Below are positions 39,083 through 48,432 of a stretch of DNA of 64,000 nucleotides, in pieces (within the stretch, counting starts at the first letter, position 1; each line of letters begins with the position of its first letter). Position numbers and translations under genes: made by a program. Below the pieces are notes generated by a model that saw only the letters and a list, made by a program, of their open reading frames with translations, did not search any database and was not told the origin of the DNA. Source of the DNA: Metabacillus endolithicus (GTDB taxonomy: Bacteria > Bacillota > Bacilli > Bacillales > Bacillaceae); NCBI RefSeq assembly GCF_023078335.1, contig NZ_CP095551.1, positions 124,001-188,000 of the forward strand, read 5' to 3'.

Positions 39083-40580
39083 TCAGACTGTAGACAAAAG
39101 TGGTTTGGAATGTAAAACATTCCAAACCACTTTTGCGTTTTTATAATAAATTAGTTCAACTTTTATGAAAATGAGACTCTTCGAGTCTCTAAATTATACT
39201 ATTACTGGACCTTTCCAAGTCCAGTTGGCCATTTTCTTTAAGTTCATGGCAGCAAAAGTAAGCATCGCCTGCATTGTCAATTTTTTGAGTCCCCTCAAAG
39301 TTGTCCAACGCATCCCATGCTTTTCTTTGGCATCTGCAAATACTCGTTCAATTGTTTCTTTCCGTTTAGCGTATATCGGTTTTACATCTTGATGATGACG
39401 GAGATGGTCCGCCTCTTCTAAGTATTCTTGCCAGATATGGCGCGTCACCACTTTCTGGTGATCTTTACTCTCTGTACATTTAGTGTTGTAGAATATTTCA
39501 AGATTTCCCCAGTTGGACATAAGTAACAATCGAAGTGTTCATCATAAACATATTCATGTTTTCGGAAGAAACCATCTTTTGTACGTGGTCTTGTGTAAGG
39601 TACTGCTGGAATAATATTGTTTTCTATTAAATACTTTGTTATCGCTGGAGTCTTATAAGCAGCATCTGTTGCAACAGCTTTTGGTTTTCCTATTATCTCG
39701 CTTACATCTTCAACCAATGGCTCTAACATTTGACTGTCATGAATATTACCTGGTGAAACATCCACACCTAATACAAAACCTTTGCGATCTGCTGCTGCGT
39801 GAAACGAATAGGCGAACTGTTTTGTGCGTTCATCTTTAACATAGTAACCATTTTCTGGATCAGTTGTACTTTCTTTGATTTCTTTTGATTCTGCCTTGTC
39901 AAATTTATCTGATGGAAAAGGCTTCTTCCCATGATCTTCACGATCTTGATTAATCTCTTCTTGAAGACGCTCTTGGTAAGCTCTTGTTTCTTTCCGTAAG
40001 ACCTTCTTTTGAAATTTATGCTTATTAGCACTAGCCTTTACATGAGTAGAATCAATGAATATGTGTTCTGCACTGATAAGGTTTTTCTCAGCAGCACCCT
40101 TTAAGATGCGATAGAATATTTGTTCAAACATATCTGTATCTTTAAATCTACGTTCGTAATTTTTCCCAAAGGTAGAGAAGTGCGTGCGGTACTTTATCAT
40201 GGAAACCATAGCCTAAGAACCATCGATAGGCCATGTTTGTCTGAACCTCTTCAATTGTTTTTCGCATTGAGCGAATACCGAAGGTATATTGAATGAAGGT
40301 TAGTTTAATCAGAATGACTGGATCAATACTCGGGCGGCCTACTTCAGAATACATATCTTCCACTAAGTCATAAATGAAAGAGAAATCAATCGCAGCCTCT
40401 ATTTTGCGAACCAAATGGTCCGCTGGTACAAGTTGATCTAAAGCGATCATTTCAATTTTATCTCGTTGAATGGAATTATGTTTCGAAAGCATATTTATCA
40501 CCTCAAGATTTTCCTAATACAAGTTTAAATCAAAAAAACTGTAGGCAAACTCATTTTTCATGAGTTTGTCTACAGTCTGA
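39083..40580 (-). mobile_element. IS1182-family insertion sequence, defective
   Basis: 1498 bp bounded by perfect 16-bp inverted repeats TCAGACTGTAGACAAA / TTTGTCTACAGTCTGA. Both outer edges touch an identical 20-bp palindrome. A terminator hairpin (AGTGGTTTGGAATG/CATTCCAAACCACT) sits just inside the left end. The transposase is broken, so the element is not autonomous. Confidence 0.85.
39194..40501 (-). pseudogene. IS1182-family transposase, broken
   Basis: Three frame pieces. The N-terminal DUF772-type domain (RDKIEMIALDQLVPADHLVR) runs to HDKVPHALL, where a 4-bp duplication near 40170 shifts the frame; the next piece resumes HFSTFGKNYERRFKD. Catalytic residues are visible as IDSTHVKASANK (Asp), VATDAAYKTP (Asp) and ERVFADAKEKHGMRW (Glu). 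Near 39510 the expected Cys-rich loop between YLCPTG and KCTESKDHQ is shortened by a deletion and the frame changes again. These are true lesions, not homopolymer slips. Confidence 0.8.
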
Positions 40581-40600
40581 GACTTGGATTAATCCAAGTC
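40581..40600. repeat. 20-bp palindrome, right copy flanking the IS1182-like element
   Basis: Identical to 39063-39082. Together they look like a duplicated palindromic target. Confidence 0.9.
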
Positions 40601-40740
40601 TTCTTTCTTGATTTGAAGTGGGCTTTATTATAAGAGTGTTGTAATTAATTTCCAGAAATTCACACTCACATATTGTTCAAAAAATCCTTCCTAAATAAAA
40701 GTTGATTTTTTGTTCCGCAAACAGGCCAGATCGTATTATG

Positions 40741-40776
40741 GGGTTAACCAGTTTTTTCTGGTTGACCTATTTTTTT
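40741..40776 (+). terminator. terminator
   Basis: GGTTAACCAG / CTGGTTGACC with a T6 loop and a T8 tail. Confidence 0.8.
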
Positions 40777-40794
40777 TAGGTACTATTCTTTAGG

Positions 40795-40921
40795 TAGCCG
40801 GGGTAGAACGTTCAGGCCAGTGGGACTTGATCCCGTCCACAAAACTGTTCACCCTCTACTTGTAGAAACATGTGTGAGGCTGGTTGGGACTTGGATCTCG
40901 TATAACAAGCGAAGAAATGAC
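40795..40921 (+). ncRNA. structured region, candidate IS110 bridge-RNA segment (separated from its recombinase gene)
   Basis: This stretch is more GC-rich than its surroundings and can fold: AGGCCAGTGGGACTTGATCC and AGGCTGGTTGGGACTTGGAT are related halves. It ends at AAGCGAAGAAATGAC, which resumes after the IS21 element as GAAATGACACTACAAGAG and leads into the IS110 gene at 43167. Together the non-coding part is ~180 nt, the size of IS110-group 5' ends that encode bridge RNA. The RNA assignment is inference. Confidence 0.4.
40914..40921. repeat. 8-bp target duplication, left
   Basis: GAAATGAC immediately before the IS21 tip TGTAAATGTC; identical copy at 43104-43111. Confidence 0.75.
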
Positions 40922-40974
40922 TGTAAATGTCAAGCTAACGATGTACAATTTTGATCATTTAAGAATGTATAAAA

Positions 40975-41730
40975 TTAATCATCATCTTCTTTTGCTAAGT
41001 GATCTTTAATTCTATAAGAAGGACCAACAATGTTGACGACTGTGGCATGATGTAATACACGATCTAATATTGCATTTGCTAATTTAGAATCCTGGAACAC
41101 CGCATCCCACTCTTTAAAGCTAATGTTTGTAGTTAAGATTGTACTTTTCTTTTCATATCTCAAATCAATTAGCTGAAAGAATAATTTGGCATCTTCTTTG
41201 TCAATTGGAAGGTAACCAATTTCATCAATAATTAGTAATTTATATTTCCCATAGTGCTTTAATCGAGACTCTAAGCGATTTTCTAGCTTTGCCTTTTTCA
41301 AGTTTAAGATAAGTTCATTACATTTAATAAAATAGGTACTTGTTCGTTTTTTGGCTGCAGCGATTCCAATCGAAGTCGCTAAGTGAGTTTTGCCAACACC
41401 ACTAGTCCCCATAAAGATAATATTCTGTTTATCTTCGATAAAACGCAGAGAAAGAAAATCAAGAATTTGTTGTTTATTTATCGTTGGTTGAAAATCAAAG
41501 TTAAACTCATTTATCTCTTTACGGTGGGGAAATGCCCCCACCTTAACCATTGAATTTATCATTGTTTTCTCACGAACATCTATTTCATAGTTCGTTAATT
41601 TCATCAATGTGTCAACGAGAGATAATTCATTCTTGGTACTAAAATCAATGGTATCGTTAAGATGAGTAATCATCTGTTTTAAGTTTAAATATTCCAAATT
41701 ACTTACTAATTGTTGATAACTACTATTCAA
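40975..41730 (-). CDS. istB: IS21-family helper ATPase IstB
   Basis: About 251 residues with an AAA+ ATPase core: Walker A GTSGVGKTHLA, Walker B KLLIIDEIGYLP, sensor region STILTTNISFKEW. IstB selects target DNA and stimulates IstA. The frame extends to 41745, but GAGGTGTATAAAA precedes TTG 41730. It overlaps the end of istA by 8 bp, giving coupled translation. Confidence 0.9.
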   Translation of the reverse strand: MNSSYQQLVSNLEYLNLKQMITHLNDTIDFSTKNELSLVDTLMKLTNYEIDVREKTMINSMVKVGAFPHRKEINEFNFDFQPTINKQQILDFLSLRFIEDKQNIIFMGTSGVGKTHLATSIGIAAAKKRTSTYFIKCNELILNLKKAKLENRLESRLKHYGKYKLLIIDEIGYLPIDKEDAKLFFQLIDLRYEKKSTILTTNISFKEWDAVFQDSKLANAILDRVLHHATVVNIVGPSYRIKDHLAKEDDD

Positions 41731-43012
41731 TTTTATACACCTCATCCATTGCCAGTAGATTCTTTTTAGCTAGCTCATCAATATCAGGATAGTCTGGCAT
41801 TCCCCGTGACAATACGTCTGTATAATGTTCTTCCTTATAATTCAGTACCTTATTACTGATTCGATGTTGAGCGATCAAATCCGTGTTATAATATACATGT
41901 ATGTGATCGTCATAGACTTGTAAACCAACGGTTTTCCCTTTGTATTCAGCTGGTACTGAATACTGGTTTGATTTGTACGTAATCATGCTCGCAGGGTTAA
42001 CCTTTACAAGCTTGTGTTTGATCTTATAAGAGTCTCTTATTTCTTTCCTTGGTAGGGGGAGTAAGTGACTCTTTTCTTGTTTTAAAGCAAGTATTGGAAT
42101 CTTTCTATTTCCTTGATTAAAACTTTGATTATGGCGTTCACAAAGCTTTTGTACAAATTGGTGAAGTCCTTCGTAAGTGAATTTCCCCTGATAAGCATGA
42201 ATCTCATCTAAGAGCTTCATAATACTCTCTACTTTCCCTTTTGTCCTTGGCCTTCCTGCAATACAAGGTTTGATTTCAAATCCACTATCGCTGGCAAACT
42301 GTTCAAATCGTTCATTAACCACTCCTTTTGAATACTCTGTTCTATGTTCATCCATTACTGTTTTCATATTGTCCGTTAAAATGATCTTTGGTACTCCACC
42401 AATTGCTTCAAAGCACTCCATCAAAAAGGACATTAATATACTTTGTGATTTGGACATGGTTAAACCATAAGACTTAAACCTTGAATTTCCTAACACCAAC
42501 ACTCCTACATTAACGTGGATAATCTCCCCATCACACGTTATGTATTTTATGTTCTCTTTCCAGTCGAATTGAGCCTGTTCCCCCGGAGGGGTTTCATAAC
42601 GAACAACAGATTGTGTAGCTTGAGTTCTTTTACCATCGGTAAAATATGCTTGGAATTCAGGTTTGTTTGATATGTATCGTCGGAAAGATGACTGGGAACA
42701 GTTCAAACTATGGTTATCCTTTAAGTACTCCCAAAGAACTCTCTTGTAGTAAAAAGTTTGTATTGAATCCTTTGAGAGTAAGTCTGATATAACTTCATAT
42801 AACTCATCTATTCTAGATTTTCTATTACGGGTTTTACTTGGCCCCTTTCCATTTAAATATCGATCCACAGTCCTCCGATCTACTCCCAATTCTCGCCCTA
42901 TCTTACTTTTATTTATTTTCATGTTTAAGCTCTCCATAAGAAATTTTAACTTTGGTAAATCTTTTAGACTTTTTACTTCTATCTCTGTCGTTAAATCTAG
43001 CTGTACATGCAT
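41723..43012 (-). CDS. istA: IS21-family transposase IstA
   Basis: About 429 residues. An N-terminal HTH (INKSKIGRELGVDRRTVDRY) precedes an rve-type DDE core: QAQFDWKENIKY, ILTDNMKT and the glutamate in RPRTKGKVESIMK. The C-terminal beta-barrel ends with NKVLNYKEEHY. GAGGTGGAGAG precedes ATG 43012; the frame is open to GTG 43021. No lesion is seen, so the element may be active. Confidence 0.9.
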   Translation of the reverse strand: MHVQLDLTTEIEVKSLKDLPKLKFLMESLNMKINKSKIGRELGVDRRTVDRYLNGKGPSKTRNRKSRIDELYEVISDLLSKDSIQTFYYKRVLWEYLKDNHSLNCSQSSFRRYISNKPEFQAYFTDGKRTQATQSVVRYETPPGEQAQFDWKENIKYITCDGEIIHVNVGVLVLGNSRFKSYGLTMSKSQSILMSFLMECFEAIGGVPKIILTDNMKTVMDEHRTEYSKGVVNERFEQFASDSGFEIKPCIAGRPRTKGKVESIMKLLDEIHAYQGKFTYEGLHQFVQKLCERHNQSFNQGNRKIPILALKQEKSHLLPLPRKEIRDSYKIKHKLVKVNPASMITYKSNQYSVPAEYKGKTVGLQVYDDHIHVYYNTDLIAQHRISNKVLNYKEEHYTDVLSRGMPDYPDIDELAKKNLLAMDEVYKIE

Positions 43013-43103
43013 TCTCTCCACCTCAAACTAAGTATGCATGTACATCACAAAACTGTACATTCTTATGTAATCATCTTTGTTCATTATTAAATTAGCATTT
43101 ATA

Positions 43104-43111
43104 GAAATGAC
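43104..43111. repeat. 8-bp target duplication, right
   Basis: GAAATGAC just outside the right IS21 tip, matching 40914-40921. Confidence 0.75.
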
Positions 43112-44480
43112 ACTACAAGAGTGGTTAGAGGTATCGGCAAAGATATCTGAAAGGGAGTGTTAAAGCATGGATCCAGTTATAGGTCTGGACATTGCAAAAG
43201 AAGAGAGTCAAGTACAAGCCTTTTTACAAAAGAAGCATCCTTACAAAAGGAGTTTTAAGTTTGATCATCATTTAGATGGATTGAATGTATTTTACAAGTT
43301 TTATAAAGAAGTAGAAGCTAAAGCAGGAAAGTCTCCAATCGTTATTTTTGAGTCTACAGGACACTATCATGAACCAGTAGTACAGTTCTTAGAGAGGGAA
43401 AAAATCATTTATATCATGGTGAATCCTATCGTTTCTCATGGGGCAAAAAAGTCAACTATGAGAAAGGTAAAGACAGACGCAATTGATGCTTATCATTTGT
43501 GCGAGCTTTATTATAAAGAGGATTTGGAGCCTTATCATAGGAAGAGTGTACAGGTATTAAACCTGCGTAATTTGACGAGACAACATGATGCGATTACAAG
43601 TTCTTATGTACAGATGAAGCTGCAATTCCAAGCGATTTTAGATCAGGTATTTCCAGAGTATAAAAAAGTATTCGGAGATACGTATTCTAGGGTTTCGTTG
43701 AAAACTTTATTATTATATCCTTGTCCAGAAAACGTATTGAAAGAGGATGAAAGGCACCTGGCTGAAATAATAAAGGAACTTTGTCCTACTAGATCTTATG
43801 AGTGGGCACTTAAGAAATCCGGAGAATTAAAGGGTGCTGCTTCTAGAGATCCGTTTCAGAAAAATCTCTATGAAAGTAATCTAATTAGCATGAGGATGTA
43901 TATTCAAATTCTTTTAGAATACCAAGAGCATCTATCAAAGTTAAAGGAAGAGATAGATACTCTGGCAATACAAATGGAAGACTATCATATATTACGCTCA
44001 ATTCCTGGAATAGGAGATAAGATTGCGGCAACAATCCTCTCTGAAATAGGAGAAATAGAACGTTTTATACATCCCAAAAAGCTTGTAGCCTTCGCAGGAA
44101 TTGATCCGAGGATACACGAATCTGGGAAATTTAAGGCGACCTATAATCGAATAACCAAAAGAGGTTCTAGTAGACTTAGACAAGCACTATACACTGCCGT
44201 AGTATGTGGGTTACGAAACTCTCGAAATAGTAAATTGATAGAGTTTTATCAGAAAAAACGAGACGAAGGAAAGCCACATAAAGTAGTGATGATCGCCTGT
44301 TCTAATAAACTCATCCAATGGATATTTTACATTTTAAAACGTAAAGAGGCTTTTAGATAAGAACCAGGATTATACTATAGGTCCATAACCTTCCAATGGT
44401 ATTGAAAGGTTTATTTGGTATGCCTAAAATTATTATAGCATGGATAATATTCAATATTTAAATTAATTGTTGACCTCCTA
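43112..44480 (+). mobile_element. IS110-family element, right part (its left part lies before 40922)
   Basis: Contains the remaining 55 bp of 5' non-coding sequence, the recombinase gene and ~120 bp of 3' sequence with a CCTTCCAAT/ATTGAAAGG hairpin. Family members lack obvious terminal repeats, so the outer borders are estimates; the left border is probably near 40790. Confidence 0.6.
43167..44360 (+). CDS. IS110-family recombinase (transposase)
   Basis: A 397-residue DEDD recombinase. The RuvC-like N-terminal domain shows VIGLDIAKEES (Asp), VIFESTGHYHEP (Glu) and KVKTDAIDAYHL (Asp, Asp). The C-terminal transposase_20 domain shows LRSIPGIGDKIAATILSEIG and AFAGIDPRIHESGKF, with the catalytic serine expected in the RITKRGSSRLRQAL block. 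The ATG follows AAAGGGAGTG. The gene is intact, but an IS21 copy lies between most of its leader and the gene. Confidence 0.9.
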   Translation: MDPVIGLDIAKEESQVQAFLQKKHPYKRSFKFDHHLDGLNVFYKFYKEVEAKAGKSPIVIFESTGHYHEPVVQFLEREKIIYIMVNPIVSHGAKKSTMRKVKTDAIDAYHLCELYYKEDLEPYHRKSVQVLNLRNLTRQHDAITSSYVQMKLQFQAILDQVFPEYKKVFGDTYSRVSLKTLLLYPCPENVLKEDERHLAEIIKELCPTRSYEWALKKSGELKGAASRDPFQKNLYESNLISMRMYIQILLEYQEHLSKLKEEIDTLAIQMEDYHILRSIPGIGDKIAATILSEIGEIERFIHPKKLVAFAGIDPRIHESGKFKATYNRITKRGSSRLRQALYTAVVCGLRNSRNSKLIEFYQKKRDEGKPHKVVMIACSNKLIQWIFYILKRKEAFR

Positions 44481-44586
44481 GTAGCTGGTATTGTTGAACA
44501 ATATAGTCTATTTAGAAAATGGATTAATCCATTTTTCTGTCATAAATTAGTTCAAGTGGACATACCTAGTAAGAGGAGGTGTCTTA

Positions 44587-45003
44587 TTTAAAAAAATTAC
44601 ATTTGTTGGTTTAGGAGTTGTTTTAGTCTGTATAATAGTTTTTTCCTTTAGTCTAATTAAAACTTCAGCAGAAAAGGATCTGGTATTTTCTCCTGAAGGT
44701 AAAGAAAACGAAAAAACGGATAGTCAAATAGTTGTAAGCGAAATTACAACAATAACAGAGGAAGTTTCAGAGGGGTTAAAAGCATTCGAGGGGATAGGAG
44801 ATATACAAACGGATTATCAAAAGTCTCTTACTGTACGAACTTCTTTAGACAGTACCAAGTCAGAAACTGAAATTATTGCAAAAGAAATTAAAATTAAAAT
44901 TGAAAAGATTATAAATTCTAAAGAACTTGACTCAATATCTAAAATTGATTCATATAAAATATATGTAAAAGATAAAGATGGGAATGATATTTCAATCAAC
45001 TAA
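44587..45003 (+). CDS. membrane-anchored extracytoplasmic protein, unknown, start unclear
   Basis: The open frame encodes KKITFVGLGVVLVCIIVFSF (signal anchor), then a polar domain (SEITTITEEVSEGLKAFEGI ... DSISKIDSYKIYVKDKDGND) to TAA 45003. It resembles small DUF4030-like Bacillus proteins. AGAGGAGGTG lies at 44571-44580, but the codon at the right distance is TTT rather than TTG, so either the start is mutated or the base call is wrong. Confidence 0.5.
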   Translation, partial: FKKITFVGLGVVLVCIIVFSFSLIKTSAEKDLVFSPEGKENEKTDSQIVVSEITTITEEVSEGLKAFEGIGDIQTDYQKSLTVRTSLDSTKSETEIIAKEIKIKIEKIINSKELDSISKIDSYKIYVKDKDGNDISIN

Positions 45004-45174
45004 ACTCATTGAGTAACAACAAAACAAATAATTATTAGTAATCTTTCAATAAGCGATGTTCTTAAATAAGGACAGGCGCTTTTTTAAGTTGAAAACGCAA
45101 TTTTGAGATATAATTCAATATTGTATAAAAAAATATTTAATTTACTACTCAATTGGGAAAGATATTCCTAAAAA

Positions 45175-45749
45175 ATGAATAGGGTGATGTCGATGTATAA
45201 GATTGTTAGTGTTTATTTGTTAATTGTTTTATGCCTAACAATTTCGGTAAATAACACATTTGCAAATTCGAATGATGAACCCCATCCTCTTGAATATATA
45301 TATCCTGAAATTGGCTATAAGCTAGTGGAGGAAGCAACAAGTGAATTTGAACAGCATTTCAAACAAAATTTGAAATTGCCACTTAGAGTTCCACCTATTG
45401 AATTCACTCACTATTTTGGGAGGTTTAACGATTTAGAGGGTGAAAAGAATGACTCGTTTGAAGTAGAGTTTATTAGTGATAGGTCACCTGAAAATCATTA
45501 TAAAATAAATGTGCGACCTCTTGAGAATAAAATTCCGATTAGAGATAAGTTTATTATGGGTGTTTATGATCTCAAAAATGAAAATCGAGCCACATATATG
45601 ACTATATCTGGATTTAATGTATTAGTTTTTGATAAGGACAATTGGCAATATATGCTTAGTATTGATAAGAGGCTTCAGACAAAGTTACTGCTGAAAATTT
45701 AGTTCAAATAGCTAACTCAATTGATTACCCTACTGGACAAATAGACTAA
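45175..45749 (+). pseudogene. secreted protein, DUF4367-like, one frameshift
   Basis: Signal peptide IVSVYLLIVLCLTISVNNTF with cleavage after FA. The mature domain ends YMLSIDKR, then shifts frame; adding one T near 45671 gives RLSDKVTAENLVQIANSIDY and a stop at 45749 (~190 residues). The ending resembles DUF4367 domains of Bacillus anti-sigma or outer-surface proteins. ATG 45175 or 45193 are both possible. Confidence 0.55.
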
Positions 45750-45767
45750 TATGTTAAATTACTATCG

Positions 45768-45806
45768 GAGCACCTTTCTTGAAACAACAAGGAAAGGTGC
45801 TTATTT
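45768..45806 (+). terminator. repeat-family terminator
   Basis: GCACCTTTC / GAAAGGTGC around TTGAAACAACAAG, then TTATTTTT. Confidence 0.8.
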
Positions 45807-45926
45807 TTAAATATAGATAAGGTTATTTATTTCAGTTGAGAGCTAGTTAAAAAGCACATATTTGCTATATGACTAATAAAAAAAACATCGTGCTATTGGC
45901 ACGATGTACAATGATAAGTAAATTAG

Positions 45927-46423
45927 TTATTCAGCAGCAAATATAAAAGATTCTTTTAAGGGTCTGCCATTATTATCCTCTGTCCAAACGATTTCAACTT
46001 CTAATTCAGTTGCTATTTCAGCCATAAGGAAATTAGCACCATGATAAGAGTTTCCGTCGTTCAATTGTTTTGCTAAAGATTTGGCCATTTCATAGTGGTT
46101 TTCATTACAATCTTGTCCATCAGGACAACCAAAAAGCGAGTACTTTGTCTTAGAGTTAGGTTCATTTCTAAACATATTAATTTCTACAGAATATACATCC
46201 TTACCCCTATGTTACTAACATCTATAGAGTAAGTATGAAATTTTCCTTTTACAGGTTTTGCTAGATCTTTTCCTTTTTCAGCTTTACCTATCTGAACTGA
46301 CCACTGTTTTGAAGATTGTTTAACTGGTAATTCATCAAAGGTAAGGGCATTTGTCTCTAGGGATGTAGTCACAATCAATAAAAGTAGTAAAGTACATATT
46401 GAAATTAAAAATTTTTTAATCAC
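45927..46423 (-). pseudogene. secreted protein, unknown, one frameshift
   Basis: Two frames join. The first gives a signal peptide (IKKFLISICTLLLLLIVTTS) and VKGKFHTYSIDVSNIG, then a stop. The second gives KDVYSVEINMFRNEPNSKTK, GCPDGQDCNENHYEMAKSLA and a C-terminus EIVWTEDNNGRPLKESFIF. The junction is a GGGG run near 46198. Two cysteines could form a disulfide. Family not recognised. Confidence 0.55.
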
Positions 46424-46647
46424 ATTTTCTCTCCTTCTATTAGATATAGCATTAATTTCTCCAAAATTATAAATATTAACGAAAAAACATTCTGTAATAA
46501 TATGTAAGTGTATTGGTTATATGAAGTAGCCTATTCTATGAGGTATTAATGATTTTCGATTAATGACTTTTTTCAGCAAACGAAATGGAACATTTTTTAA
46601 AATACTTAGTATGTAGAATATTAAGGTTTAAATTCGGGGTGGTTTTA

Positions 46648-46815
46648 ATGTTTGATATTACATTTTTATTTATTATGGCTTTTGCTGGTGGAATTGTGGC
46701 TATCATTGGTATTTTGGCTATATTTGGTCGAAGAATTACAGAACCAAAGAAGGAACTCCAACAAAAAGTTGAAAATCTTGAAGAAGAGGTTCGGAAGCTA
46801 AAAAGTGAGAAATAA
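46648..46815 (+). CDS. small membrane protein with a coiled-coil tail
   Basis: 55 residues: one helix (FDITFLFIMAFAGGIVAIIG) then a charged coiled coil (ELQQKVENLEEEVRKLKSE). GGGGTGG lies seven bases before ATG 46648; the frame extends upstream to 46585 without a better start. Confidence 0.55.
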   Translation: MFDITFLFIMAFAGGIVAIIGILAIFGRRITEPKKELQQKVENLEEEVRKLKSEK

Positions 46816-47130
46816 AACCTGATTTCTTAACTGTCAAACTTTGTACGAAAGATCTTTAAGGTAATTTAACAAGGTATTGAGTTAACAATAAACTATATAC
46901 CAACTTTTATTTTAATAATAGTAAGAACTTACCCTCTTATGTTGAGTTTAGGGAAATACATGATAATGACTAAAAAATTCGTTAATATTAATTTAATTGA
47001 ATTAGATTTAAGTGTGTATTATTTGCCTTTAACTGCACCTTCTGCGATTAAATGATGAAGTAAAGAACCAATTTAGTTAAATAAATATAATATGATCGGT
47101 ATTTTTCAAAAAACTTAGGAGGTTGGAGAA
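46816..47130. other. intergenic, no gene seen
   Basis: AT-rich, no frame with a ribosome site and no strong hairpin. Confidence 0.4.
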
Positions 47131-47658
47131 TTGGCGATAACTGAAGGTAGCGAAGTTTCTATACGTACGGGTCAAATAGACGATGCAATATCTATTTTAG
47201 ATATTCAAAGAGATGTTATAACAGAAAATAAATATCTAATTTCAGAAATAGGTGAGTGTAATAAAACATTAGAAAAACAAAGAATTTGGATACAGAAGAT
47301 TTTAGATAATCACAGGGAAACTTTAATTATAGCTGAAAAAGATGAAAAAGTTATCGGCTTTATAGCTTTCGAATCACCGAATCTCAAAAGATTAGCTCAT
47401 ACTGGCACATTTGAAACGATGATATATAGAGATTATAGGGGGTTAGGTATTGGTAAAATGCTTATTAGTGAACTTTTGGCATGGGCTGAAAATAATCCTT
47501 TAATTGAAAAGGTGAGTTTAGGAGTTCTTTCGACTAATAATAGAGCTATATCTTTGTATAAAAGCATGGGGTTTGTAGAAGAAGGACGGAAAACCAAAGA
47601 AATTAAGGTGAGTGAAAATGAATATGCAGATGACATACTTATGTATAAATTTGTATAG
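47131..47658 (+). CDS. GNAT-family N-acetyltransferase
   Basis: 175 residues with the GNAT fold: motif A FETMIYRDYRGLGIGKMLIS (the RGLGIG segment binds acetyl-CoA), followed by VSLGVLSTNNRAISLYKSMG and FVEEGRKTKEI. It is closest in style to RimJ/PhnO-like acetyltransferases. TTG start after AGGAGGTTGGAGAA. Substrate unknown. Confidence 0.85.
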   Translation: MAITEGSEVSIRTGQIDDAISILDIQRDVITENKYLISEIGECNKTLEKQRIWIQKILDNHRETLIIAEKDEKVIGFIAFESPNLKRLAHTGTFETMIYRDYRGLGIGKMLISELLAWAENNPLIEKVSLGVLSTNNRAISLYKSMGFVEEGRKTKEIKVSENEYADDILMYKFV

Positions 47659-47698
47659 CTGTTATTAACTATTGTTACAGATGTATTTAAACAAACTT

Positions 47699-47715
47699 AT
47701 TCAACAATAAAAGCG
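47699..47715. repeat. 3' repeat motif TTCAACAATAAAAGCGC
   Basis: Occurs 40 bp after the acetyltransferase gene. Related copies lie at 13430-13450, 31065, 49275, 49965 and 50608. Confidence 0.5.
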
Positions 47716-47862
47716 CTGTTGCTTAAATCAGATACTTAAACAAAATACTCATTAACTGTGATTTAAAGGTGTTACTACTACTGGTAATACCTTTTTTATT
47801 TTTTGTAACCTATAATAAAAAAGTTCGTCTAAGGGATAGTTTATTTAATTGGAGTGGTTATA

Positions 47863-48432
47863 TTGAATGTTAATGAAAAACCATTTGTAGATGAAAATTA
47901 TCTTAGAGAGATAATGAATAAGTATGGAACACCTTTGTTAAAGCTGGTTTACTCTTACGTTAAGAATTGGACAACTGCGGAAGACATTGTACAGGAAACA
48001 TTTATAACGTTTGCACAAAAACATTACCAATTTAAAGGTAAATCTTCCTTAAAGACTTGGTTATATCAAATTGCAATTAATAAATCTAAAGATTTTCTTA
48101 AAAGTCCAAAGAATAAATTATCACATTTCTCTTTTAATCCTTTCGTATTAACTAGTAAGGGAGAAGAGGATGAGAATAAATTGATTGATGATGATGAATC
48201 CCGATTAATCTCAGAATGTCTTTTTAAGTTAACAATAAAATATAGGGAAGTTCTCACCCTCTTTTATTATGAAGAATTAAGCATTAAAGAGATATCAAAT
48301 GTTCTCTGTATAAGCGAGGGGAATGTAAAAACTAGACTGTCTCGGGGTAGGGAGAAATTTAAACATGTGTACTTAAAGGAGGTAAAAACTGATGGAAGAA
48401 AAATTAAACAAGCTAAAAACATCATTGGATAA
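47863..48432 (+). CDS. ECF-type RNA polymerase sigma factor
   Basis: ~189 residues. Region 2 contains LVYSYVKNWTTAEDIVQETF and KTWLYQIAINKSKDFLK; region 4 contains KYREVLTLFYYEELSIKEIS and SEGNVKTRLSRGREKFK. GGAGTGGTTATA precedes TTG 47863 (MNVNEKPF); GTG 47854 is less likely. Its C-terminus overlaps the next gene by 41 bp, an arrangement typical of a sigma/anti-sigma pair. Confidence 0.9.
   Translation: MNVNEKPFVDENYLREIMNKYGTPLLKLVYSYVKNWTTAEDIVQETFITFAQKHYQFKGKSSLKTWLYQIAINKSKDFLKSPKNKLSHFSFNPFVLTSKGEEDENKLIDDDESRLISECLFKLTIKYREVLTLFYYEELSIKEISNVLCISEGNVKTRLSRGREKFKHVYLKEVKTDGRKIKQAKNIIG

Larger units (their letters stand above)
40922..43103 (-). mobile_element. IS21-family insertion sequence
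   Basis: 2182 bp. The left tip TGTAAATGTCAAGC and the reverse complement of the right tip TATAAATGCTAATT are related, and internal ATGTACA-TTTTG repeats occur at both ends, as usual in IS21 elements. Flanked by GAAATGAC on both sides (8 bp, normal for the family). It carries complete istA and istB. Confidence 0.8.

Noticed and set aside
39194..44360. Whole IS block as one composite transposon
   Set aside because: The three elements belong to different families, and the target duplications show separate, nested insertion events.
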